A stretch of DNA of 58,028 nt, taken from positions 1-58,028 of the forward strand of contig JAICXL010000006.1 in NCBI GenBank assembly GCA_025980475.1, read 5' to 3'. Both the position numbers and the translations under genes were made by a program. Numbering within the stretch: the first letter of the stretch is position 1; each line of letters begins with the position of its first letter. This document shows positions 18,538 through 24,945 of the stretch, one piece after another. The notes beneath the pieces are model-generated. The model ran no database searches. It was not told the DNA's origin and worked only from the letters and a program-made list of their open reading frames with translations. The stretch comes from Nocardioidaceae bacterium (GTDB lineage: Bacteria > Actinomycetota > Actinomycetes > Propionibacteriales > Nocardioidaceae).

Positions 18538-18894
18538 TCAGGCCTGGGTGAGCAGCTCCGCGGCGAGCCACTCCTCGACCAGCGACCATCGGCCCGGGCG
18601 CAGCTCGGCGAGGTAGGCGACCCGGCCCTCCCAGCGGTGCCCGGCCTTGCGCCACTCGAGCAGCAGCCCGGGGCGGGCCTCGGTGGCGTCGACGGGCATG
18701 CTGACCCAGACGTGGCGCGCGGGGCAGGCCCGGCGGGGCTGGTCGGCTCCGGGCTGGTCGGCTCCGGGCTGGTCGGCTCCGGGCTGGTCGGCTCCGGGCT
18801 GGTCGGCTCCGGGCTGGTCGGCGGGCGGTGGCCGGCCGGTGCGGACCCGATCCTGCAGCCGGATCCCGGTGCCGCGACTCATCCCGCCCTTCAT
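18538..18894 (-). CDS. Small protein with Ala-Asp-Gln-Pro-Gly repeats, under an SOS-type box
   Basis: Protein of 118 residues, function unknown. Residues about 25-53 are five copies of ADQPG plus a partial, encoded by a 15-bp minisatellite. After that comes a compact domain with HVWVSMP, LLLEWRKAGHRWEGRVAYL and WSLVEEWLAAELLT, which reads like a folded beta/alpha domain. The ATG at 18894 lies 6 nt after TATGCT, giving a leaderless transcript; ATG at 18882, with AAGGGCGGG before it, is an alternative. A LexA-type palindrome sits directly upstream, so DNA damage probably induces it. It converges on the DksA-like gene with 25 bp between. Confidence 0.72.
   Translation of the reverse strand: MKGGMSRGTGIRLQDRVRTGRPPPADQPGADQPGADQPGADQPGADQPGADQPRRACPARHVWVSMPVDATEARPGLLLEWRKAGHRWEGRVAYLAELRPGRWSLVEEWLAAELLTQA
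18736..18822. repeat. 15-bp minisatellite, 5.8 copies
   Basis: Unit GGGCTGGTCGGCTCC repeated five times exactly plus a 12-base partial. It codes for the ADQPG repeat on the minus strand. Copies are identical, so the array is recent or actively changing length; the unit is a multiple of three and keeps frame. Confidence 0.95.
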
Positions 18895-18900
18895 CGGGCA

Positions 18901-18920
18901 AGCATAGAACACGTGTTCGA
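18901..18920 (-). promoter_or_regulatory. LexA/SOS box overlapping a leaderless promoter
   Basis: The palindrome GAACACGTGTTC (18907-18918), continuing as GTTCGA, matches the actinobacterial/Gram-positive LexA operator form CGAAC-N4-GTTCG except at one outer base. On the minus strand it is followed at once by TATGCT (18906-18901), which is 6 nt from the ATG at 18894. LexA bound here would cover the region just upstream of the -10. Confidence 0.65.
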
Positions 18921-19148
18921 ACGCCACGGTCGCGTCCCGGCAGCCGCGGCCAGCAGGTATGATGGTCACGCAGTGGCCCCGAGCCGTCGCGATCCTGGAG
19001 TCTTCCAGCGCGACGTGGGGTGCCGGCCCTGACGATCGTCGAGGGGCCGGTGAGGGTCGCAGAGTCGCTCGTCGCAGGTGCGGCGAGGAGAGCCCGCCCG
19101 GGGGGAGCCGTCGTACGGCGGACCACCGGGCCTGCATGGGGAGAATGA

Positions 19149-21323
19149 TTGGCTACACGGACTCGACGCCGGCCGGGGAACAACAACAACCGGTCGGGCC
19201 AGCGCACCCGCCGGCACCGCGACGAGGACGGCATCCTGCCGGTGCTCGCGAAGGCGGTGCGCGAGGTCGAGTCGTCGGCCCAGCGCGGGATGGTGTCGTC
19301 GCTGGACCGGGCGCGGTTCCAGGCGATCGCGCTGCTCGCCCGCCAGGAGCGGGCCCGGGTGCGGGCCGAGGAGACCGACTCCCGCCAGGACGCGCAGCTG
19401 AAGCGGCTCGACGGGATCGCGCTGATCCTGGCGCAGATCGCCGCGGCGCACCCCTCCTTCTTCGAGCTCCTCGGCGAGGACGCCGAGATCACCCGGGGCG
19501 TCCGGTCGGCAAGGCGCGAGATGCAGCGCGCCGCCGGGATCGACCCCGGCCCGGAGTCCGAGCCGGAGCCGGATCCGGCCTCGGCGGTGCGGACCGAGAA
19601 GCAGGTACGGCCCCCGTCGGTGACCGCCCGGCAGCTCTCCAACCCCTTCCAGGTGCCGGACTTCTCCGGGGCCGAGACACAGCGGCCGCGGACCTACCGG
19701 CTGGCCGGTTGGGAGCTGATCGAGCCGCTGCTGAACTCCTTCGAGCAGGCCGCGGCCGGTGCGCCGGCGTGCATGGAGCTGCCCGAGCCGGACCTCGCCA
19801 AGCTCGACCGCCGCGGCCAGCTCGATCGCCGTGGCCGGGTCGACGGCCCGGCGCTGGAGCTGATGGCGCACCAGGCCCGGGTCGTTGCCGCGGCCGCCGA
19901 CGGGCACCGGACCTTCCTTCTCGCCGACGAGCCCGGCCTGGGCAAGACCGCCCAGGCACTGCTGTCGGCCCGGGCGGCCGACGCCTACCCGCTGCTGTGC
20001 GTCGTGCCCAACGTGGTCAAGACCAACTGGGCCCGCGAGGTCGAGCGGTGGACGCCGCTTCGCACGGTCTCCGTCGTCCACGGCGACGGCCAGACCATCG
20101 ACGGCTTCGCCGACATCATCGTGGTCAACTACGAGGTCCTCGACCGGCACGCCGGCTGGATGGGCGAGCACCGCTTCCGCGGGATGGTCGTCGACGAGGC
20201 GCACTTCATCAAGAACAAGAAGTCCCAGCGCAGCCGGCACGTGCTCGAGATCGCCGACCGGATCCGTGAGCGCACCGCACGGCCGTTGATGATGGCGCTC
20301 ACCGGCACGCCGCTGATCAACGACATCGACGACTTCCGGGCGATCTGGGAGTTCCTCGGCTGGATCGACGAGAAGAAGCCTCGCCGCCAGCTGATGGCGG
20401 CGCTGGAGGAGACCGGGCTGACCCCGGCCGACCACGCGTTCTACCCCGCGGCCCGACAGTGCGTCATCGACCTGGGCATCGTCCGCCGGCGCAAGGCCGA
20501 CGTCGCCGCCGACATCCCCGCGCGGCGGGTCGCCGACCTGCCGGTCGAGCTCGACGACGCGACCAGCCGCTCGATCCGCGAGGCGGAGGCCGAGCTCGCC
20601 CGGCGGCTGGTGGAGCGCTACGACGCCGCGCTGCTCACCCGCCGCGAGGGGGCGACCACCGACGGCATCGACCACGAGCTGGTCCGTCGGGTCGCGCACT
20701 GGGAGGCCACCGAGTCCTCCGACGAGACCTCGGGCGACAACGTCTTCTCGCTCGTGCGCCGGCTCGGCCAGGCCAAGGCGCCGCTCGCGGCCGACTACGC
20801 CGCCCAGCTGGCCAGGAGCGCGGGCAAGGTCGTCTTCTTCGCCAAGCACATCGACGTGATGGACGCCGCAGAGGAGAGCTTCGCCAGCCGCGGCGTGGGC
20901 TTCGCCTCGATCCGCGGCGACCAGAGCTCGACGGTGCGGCAGCGCAACATCGACGCGTTCGTCAACGACCCCTCGGTCTCCATCGCGGTCTGCTCGCTGA
21001 CCGCAGCGGGCGTGGGCATCAACCTGCAGGTCGCCTCCAACCTGGTGCTCGCCGAGCTGTCCTGGACCCACGCCGAGCAGACCCAGGCCATCGACCGGGT
21101 GCACCGGATCGGCCAGACCGAGCCGGTGACCGCCTGGCGGATCGTCGCGGCACAGACGGTGGACGCGCGGATCGCCGAGCTGATCGACAGCAAGGCCGGG
21201 CTGGCCGCACGGGCGCTCGACGGCTCCGGCGAGGAGGTCGCCTCCTCGGCCGACGTCCAGGTCGAGGCGCTGGCGGCGCTGCTGGGCGACGCACTCGAGG
21301 CGCGGGCCGCCGCCGGCGCGTGA
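19149..21323 (+). CDS. SNF2-family DEAD/DEAH-box ATP-dependent helicase
   Basis: Superfamily 2 Snf2/Rad54-like motor of 724 residues. Motif I DEPGLGKTAQ at about 259-268, motif II DEAH near 347-350, motif III ALTGTP, and the C-terminal half with SLTAAGVGINLQ and the motif VI region QAIDRVHRIGQ. The N-terminal 200 residues are basic then helical and may bind nucleic acid. The function is DNA translocation or remodelling, possibly repair; partners are not visible. The TTG at 19149 follows GGGAGA with good spacing, whereas the nearby ATG is out of frame. A TATGAT at 18958-18963 is a possible -10 with a leader of about 180 nt. Confidence 0.87.
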   Translation: MATRTRRRPGNNNNRSGQRTRRHRDEDGILPVLAKAVREVESSAQRGMVSSLDRARFQAIALLARQERARVRAEETDSRQDAQLKRLDGIALILAQIAAAHPSFFELLGEDAEITRGVRSARREMQRAAGIDPGPESEPEPDPASAVRTEKQVRPPSVTARQLSNPFQVPDFSGAETQRPRTYRLAGWELIEPLLNSFEQAAAGAPACMELPEPDLAKLDRRGQLDRRGRVDGPALELMAHQARVVAAAADGHRTFLLADEPGLGKTAQALLSARAADAYPLLCVVPNVVKTNWAREVERWTPLRTVSVVHGDGQTIDGFADIIVVNYEVLDRHAGWMGEHRFRGMVVDEAHFIKNKKSQRSRHVLEIADRIRERTARPLMMALTGTPLINDIDDFRAIWEFLGWIDEKKPRRQLMAALEETGLTPADHAFYPAARQCVIDLGIVRRRKADVAADIPARRVADLPVELDDATSRSIREAEAELARRLVERYDAALLTRREGATTDGIDHELVRRVAHWEATESSDETSGDNVFSLVRRLGQAKAPLAADYAAQLARSAGKVVFFAKHIDVMDAAEESFASRGVGFASIRGDQSSTVRQRNIDAFVNDPSVSIAVCSLTAAGVGINLQVASNLVLAELSWTHAEQTQAIDRVHRIGQTEPVTAWRIVAAQTVDARIAELIDSKAGLAARALDGSGEEVASSADVQVEALAALLGDALEARAAAGA

Positions 21324-21333
21324 CCGCCCCGCC

Positions 21334-21339
21334 TATCGT
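21334..21339 (+). promoter_or_regulatory. -10 box TATCGT of the monooxygenase gene (leaderless)
   Basis: TATCGT ends 6 nt before the ATG at 21346, which has no Shine-Dalgarno sequence. This fits a transcript starting at the start codon. Confidence 0.5.
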
Positions 21340-21345
21340 GTCGCC

Positions 21346-22824
21346 ATGACCACCACGTCCACCGCCGTCGAGCGGCTCGACGTGCTCGTGGTCGGGGCCG
21401 GGATCTCCGGCATCGGGGCGGGGCGCTACCTCAAGGCCGAGCAGCCGACGAAGACCTTCGCGATCCTCGAGGCCCGCGCCGCCACCGGCGGCACCTGGGA
21501 CCTCTTCCGCTACCCCGGGATCCGGTCGGACTCCGACCTCTACACCTTCGGTTACGACTTCAAGCCCTGGCGCGACAAGGACTCGATCGCCTCGGCGCCG
21601 CGGATCCTGGACTACCTGCACGAGACCGTCGCGGAGAACGGGCTCGGGCCGCACATCCGCCACCACCACAAGGTGCTTCGCGCGGACTGGTCGTCGGCCG
21701 AGGCCCGCTGGCTCGTCGAGGTCGAGCGGACCGACCCGGAGCGTCCGGGCGCGTCCGAGCGGCTGCAGCTCAGCGCCGGCTGGCTCTTCTGCGCCGGCGG
21801 CTACTACCGCTACGACGAGGGCTACACCCCGCACTTCGAGGGGCGGGACCGCTTCCGCGGGCGGGTGGTGCACCCGCAGCACTGGCCGGAGGACCTGGCG
21901 TACGCCGGGAAGCGCGTGATCGTGGTCGGCAGCGGGGCGACCGCGGTGACCCTGGTGCCGGCCCTGGCCGAGGACGCCGCGCACGTGACGATGCTGCAAC
22001 GCACGCCGAGCTACATCCTGCCCGTGCCGCGCGAGGACCCGATCGCCAACCGGCTCAAGAGGCTGCTGGGGGCCGAGCGTGCCCATCCGGTGATCCGTCG
22101 CAAGAACGTGGTGCAGCAGCGGGCGGTCTGGCTCTTCTGCCAACGTTTCCCCCGGGCGGCGCGCAAGGTGCTGCGGTCGCTCAACGCGAAGCAGCTGCCC
22201 GACGGGTACCCGGTCGACGAGCACTTCGACCCGCCGTACGACCCCTGGGACCAGCGCCTGTGCGTCGTCCCCGACGGCGACCTCTTCGCCGCCCTCCGCC
22301 GGGGCCGGGCCGCGGTGGTCACCGGCCGGATCAGCACCTTCACCGAGACCGGCATCCTGCTCGAGTCCGGCGAGGAGCTCGAGGCCGACATCATCGTCAC
22401 CGCCACCGGCCTCAACCTGCAGGTCGCCGGCGCCATCGACCTGAGCATCGACGGCCGCCCGGTGAGCTATCCCGAGACGGTGATCTACCGCGGCACGATG
22501 CTCAGCGGGGTGCCGAACTTCTGCCTCGCCATCGGCTACACCAACGCCTCCTGGACACTGAAGGTCGGGCTGCTGTGCGAGTACTTCTGCCAGCTGCTCG
22601 GCTACCTCGACGCCCACGGGCACCGCGCCGCCTGGCCGGTCGCCGACCCCGGCATGCCGACCCGGCCGCTGCTGGACTTCGACGCCGGCTACGTCAAGCG
22701 CTCAGTGGCCGAGCTGCCCCGCCAGGGGCCGGCCGCGCCCTGGGTGATGTCGATGAACTTCTTCGAGGACCGGCGGCTGCTGCGCGCGGGGACGGTCGCC
22801 GACCGGCACCTGCACTTCGCCTGA
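21346..22824 (+). CDS. Flavin-containing monooxygenase (Baeyer-Villiger type)
   Basis: FAD- and NADPH-dependent class B monooxygenase of 492 residues. It has the FAD dinucleotide motif GAGISG (17-22), the monooxygenase fingerprint FRGRVVHPQHWP (about 170-181, matching FxGxxxHxxxW/P), the NADPH motif GSGATA near 197-202, and ATG near 353. Length is nearer FMO/EthA-like enzymes than the 540-residue cyclohexanone type. EthA-like members oxidise ketones and thioamides; the substrate here is unknown. It follows the SNF2 gene by 22 bp but appears to have its own leaderless promoter. Confidence 0.9.
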   Translation: MTTTSTAVERLDVLVVGAGISGIGAGRYLKAEQPTKTFAILEARAATGGTWDLFRYPGIRSDSDLYTFGYDFKPWRDKDSIASAPRILDYLHETVAENGLGPHIRHHHKVLRADWSSAEARWLVEVERTDPERPGASERLQLSAGWLFCAGGYYRYDEGYTPHFEGRDRFRGRVVHPQHWPEDLAYAGKRVIVVGSGATAVTLVPALAEDAAHVTMLQRTPSYILPVPREDPIANRLKRLLGAERAHPVIRRKNVVQQRAVWLFCQRFPRAARKVLRSLNAKQLPDGYPVDEHFDPPYDPWDQRLCVVPDGDLFAALRRGRAAVVTGRISTFTETGILLESGEELEADIIVTATGLNLQVAGAIDLSIDGRPVSYPETVIYRGTMLSGVPNFCLAIGYTNASWTLKVGLLCEYFCQLLGYLDAHGHRAAWPVADPGMPTRPLLDFDAGYVKRSVAELPRQGPAAPWVMSMNFFEDRRLLRAGTVADRHLHFA

Positions 22825-22860
22825 CAGGGGGCCTTCCCGGCGGACCTCCTCAGCAGGGCC

Positions 22861-22866
22861 TAAGGT
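22861..22866 (+). promoter_or_regulatory. -10 box TAAGGT of the STAS/anti-sigma operon
   Basis: TAAGGT ends 6 nt before a GTG (22873) that opens a 24-codon frame ending in the start of the STAS gene. This is the same spacing as the other leaderless starts in the window. Confidence 0.45.
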
Positions 22867-22872
22867 GCAGGG

Positions 22873-22947
22873 GTGCGCCGTTGTGAGCTGGTCGAGAAGC
22901 CTGGTGGCCTCCGGCTGCACGACCGCGTCGCCTGGTCGCGGTGGTGA
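22873..22947 (+). CDS. Putative leaderless 24-residue leader peptide
   Basis: GTG at 22873 opens a 24-codon frame (starting MRRCELVEK, ending VAWSRW) whose TGA at 22945-22947 overlaps the GTG of the STAS gene as GTGA. A TAAGGT box lies 6 nt upstream. The frame position, promoter spacing and exact stop/start overlap all fit a leader peptide that delivers ribosomes to the STAS gene, which has no strong ribosome site of its own. No similarity is recognised, so coding status is tentative. Confidence 0.4.
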   Translation: MRRCELVEKPGGLRLHDRVAWSRW

Positions 22948-23417
22948 CCGGCTCGTTGCTGGCGCTCCGCGGACACGACAGCGTGCTCGTCGACGCGCCG
23001 ACGATGCCCGGCGAGTTCGCCGTGCACCACCTCCGTGGCGGGCACGCCCGGGTCGACGCCCCGCGGCTGCAGGCGCTCGAGGAGGACACCTGGGCGCTGC
23101 GCGGCCAGGTCGACATGGTCAACATCCGCGGTTTCGAGCGGGCCGTGGCCGCGCTGCCCGGAGCGATCCGGGGTACCACCCTGCACATGTGGGTCGACCA
23201 GCTCGAGTTCATCGACGTCGCCGGGCTGGGCTGTCTGGCGGGTCTGGCCGGACGGCTGCCCGCCGGCGGCCGGCTGGTGCTGCACGCCCCGCCGGCCAGG
23301 CTGGTCAAGATGATCTCGCTCGCGTTCGGGCCGGTGCCCGGCCTGGAGCTGTCGGGCGTGCAGCCGTCGGACCCGGAGCGACCCGGGTCCTCGCGGCGGC
23401 CAGGAGGTGGACGGTGA
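22944..23417 (+). CDS. STAS-domain protein (anti-sigma factor antagonist-like, non-phosphorylatable)
   Basis: Protein of 157 residues with a STAS domain at about 44-135, recognisable from LRGQVDMVN and LEFIDVAGLGCL. In SpoIIAA/RsbV the equivalent stretch is DSSG, whose Ser is phosphorylated by the partner kinase; here it reads DVAG (91-94), so the acceptor is missing. The first 40 residues are a non-STAS extension and the last 25 look disordered. GTG at 22944 overlaps the upstream 24-codon frame; GTG at 22941 is in frame too. Its stop overlaps the next gene (GTGA), so it and the HATPase protein form a pair. Confidence 0.75.
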   Translation: MTGSLLALRGHDSVLVDAPTMPGEFAVHHLRGGHARVDAPRLQALEEDTWALRGQVDMVNIRGFERAVAALPGAIRGTTLHMWVDQLEFIDVAGLGCLAGLAGRLPAGGRLVLHAPPARLVKMISLAFGPVPGLELSGVQPSDPERPGSSRRPGGGR

Positions 23418-24346
23418 CGGTGACCGGGTTCCGGCACGACGCCGGCGTCTTCGGCTCCGACGAGGAGCTGCTGGCCATCGTCGTACCCTTCCTCGACGAG
23501 GCGTCGGCCGCCGGCCATCCTGCTGTCGTGCGCGTCGACGGCGGGCAGGAGGCGTTGCTGCGCCGGCACCTTGCCGAGCCGTCGGCGCCCGCCTACGTCT
23601 CCGATGGCGCGGGGCACCCGATGGAGGTGTTGCGGTCGGTGCACGCCGCCGCGACGGCGCAGGTGCAGGCGGGCGCAGCCGAGGTCCGCGTCGTCGGGGC
23701 GGTCCCGCACCCCGGGCTGGACCCCGCCGTCGCGTGGGAGCAGTGGGCCCGCTACGAAGCCGCGCTCAACGCGATGTTCGCCTCGCTGCCGATGTGGGGG
23801 CTGTGCCTCTACGACGCCTCGCGTGCGTCGGCCGGAGTCCTCGAGGACGTCCGCGCGACGCACACCGGCCTGCTGCAGCCGGACGGGCGCGAGCCGAGCG
23901 GCGACTACGTCGACCCGATCCGCTTCCTCGCCGGCCGCAAGGCCGTCGACTACGCCCGGCTGGAGGCGGCGCCGCCGCTTCGCGAGCTCACCGATCCACG
24001 TCCGGACCAGGTCCGGCAGGCGGTGCGCCACCTCGCGGCTCACGGCGAGCTCGGCACCGAGGTCGGCGCCGACCTGGTGATCGCGGTCAACGAGGTGGTG
24101 ACCAACGCGTTCCGGTACGGCGGCCGTCCGGTCCTCGTGCGGGGTTGGGCCGAAGACGGGCGCGTGCTGGTGACCGTGCGCGACTCCGGTCGCGGCATCG
24201 ACGACCCGTTCGTCGGGATGCTGCCGCCCGACGGTCTGGAGAACGGCGGCCGGGGCGTCTGGCTGTCCCGGCTGTGCACCGAGCTGCTCGACTTCACCCG
24301 AGGGCGCGAGGGCTTCACCGTGCGGATGGGCGCACGCCGGCGCTGA
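23414..24346 (+). CDS. MEDS-HATPase anti-sigma regulatory protein (RsbA type)
   Basis: Protein of 310 residues: an N-terminal MEDS sensory domain (about 5-165, opening FRHDAGVFGSDEELL) and a C-terminal GHKL ATPase of the RsbW/anti-sigma kind (about 190-305) with N-box DLVIAVNEVVTNAFRYGG, G1 VRDSGRGID and G2 NGGRGVWL. Such proteins bind and inhibit a stress sigma factor or phosphorylate a STAS antagonist. No histidine phospho-acceptor domain is present. The GTG at 23414 overlaps the STAS stop, with AGGAGG upstream. The cognate sigma factor is not in this window apart from the unrelated ECF41. Confidence 0.83.
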   Translation: MTVTGFRHDAGVFGSDEELLAIVVPFLDEASAAGHPAVVRVDGGQEALLRRHLAEPSAPAYVSDGAGHPMEVLRSVHAAATAQVQAGAAEVRVVGAVPHPGLDPAVAWEQWARYEAALNAMFASLPMWGLCLYDASRASAGVLEDVRATHTGLLQPDGREPSGDYVDPIRFLAGRKAVDYARLEAAPPLRELTDPRPDQVRQAVRHLAAHGELGTEVGADLVIAVNEVVTNAFRYGGRPVLVRGWAEDGRVLVTVRDSGRGIDDPFVGMLPPDGLENGGRGVWLSRLCTELLDFTRGREGFTVRMGARRR

Positions 24347-24359
24347 CGGCGCGTGCCCT

Positions 24360-24414
24360 GCCGGGGATCCCGGCGTAGCCTCGAAGCAGGAGCCCGGCCC
24401 GCGAGGGACCGGGC
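24360..24414 (+). promoter_or_regulatory. Hairpin, TAGCCT box and leader stem before the 70-residue membrane protein
   Basis: A 6-bp stem GCCGGG/CCCGGC (24360-24374) follows the anti-sigma stop by 13 bp and may terminate it. TAGCCT at 24376-24381 is a possible -10. A second stem GCCCGG/CCGGGC (24392-24397 with 24409-24414) would lie in the 5' leader of the next gene. Confidence 0.4.
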
Positions 24415-24435
24415 GAGCAGGAAATCGAGAATGCC

Positions 24436-24648
24436 ATGACGCCTGTCGTTGCTCTCATCTGGTTCATCTGCATGGCCACGGCGGTCTTCGTCGTCCTGGC
24501 CGGCGGGGTCTTCCTGGCCGCACGATCGGGCAACCCGCCGAACGAGCAGCGCACCCGGGTCCACGTCTGGTCCCACGCCTGGTCCGGCCACCGGTCCGGC
24601 GGCGTACGGGCTCACGCCTGGCTGCCGCACCACAAGCACGCGGCCTGA
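24436..24648 (+). CDS. Small single-pass membrane protein (paralog 1)
   Basis: Protein of 70 residues: one transmembrane helix at about 5-31, then a basic, His/Trp-rich tail with the twice-seen word HVWSHAWSG/RAHAWLPHH. Function unknown. ATG at 24436 has AGGA about 10 nt upstream. Its first 30 residues resemble the 41-residue protein encoded just downstream (M-S/T-P-x-x-A-x-I-W opening and a Gly-rich helix end), so the two seem to be tandem duplicates of which only this one has the tail. Confidence 0.6.
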   Translation: MTPVVALIWFICMATAVFVVLAGGVFLAARSGNPPNEQRTRVHVWSHAWSGHRSGGVRAHAWLPHHKHAA

Positions 24649-24681
24649 CGCGAAGCGCCATTTCTCACGGTCACATCGGTG

Positions 24682-24687
24682 TAAAAT
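24682..24687 (+). promoter_or_regulatory. -10 box TAAAAT before the 41-residue membrane protein
   Basis: TAAAAT stands out in very GC-rich DNA, 51 nt before the ATG at 24739. The leader then holds GCCCG/CGGGC, able to pair. No convincing -35 is seen. Confidence 0.45.
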
Positions 24688-24738
24688 CGTGCTAGCGCCT
24701 GCCCGAGCCAGGACGGGCCCGACACGGATCGAGGGACC

Positions 24739-24864
24739 ATGTCTCCTATCGCGGCAACCATCTGGCTGGTCAGCATGGTCGTGGGCGTGCTGATCACCCT
24801 GGGCGGCGGCACCCTGTGGATCTTCCACATCAGCAATGAGGACCACCCGCGCAAGACCGCCTGA
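24739..24864 (+). CDS. 41-residue single-pass membrane protein (paralog 2)
   Basis: A 41-codon gene starting MSPIAATIWLVS with one hydrophobic helix (about 5-31) and the short tail ISNEDHPRKTA. GAGGGACC precedes the ATG with good spacing and a TAAAAT box lies upstream. The start and helix resemble the upstream 70-residue protein (MTPVVALIWFIC). Proteins this small often escape annotation. Function unknown; the neighbouring acyl-CoA ligase may be unrelated. Confidence 0.55.
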   Translation: MSPIAATIWLVSMVVGVLITLGGGTLWIFHISNEDHPRKTA

Positions 24865-24945
24865 CCCTCCTCGGGGGTTCTCGGCCTCCCCAGGGCGCGC
24901 TTCCGGGCGTAGATTCGAGGCCTCCGAAGGGTGAGGGAGGCCGAG

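Noticed and set aside
18736-18822. CRISPR-like array
   Set aside because: Units are 15 bp, contiguous and without spacers; it is a coding minisatellite.
18959-19148. ATG frame starting at 18959 with TATGAT overlapping it
   Set aside because: It continues as an out-of-frame reading of the SNF2 gene with Arg/Gly-rich composition. The TATGAT is kept only as a possible -10 of the SNF2 transcript.
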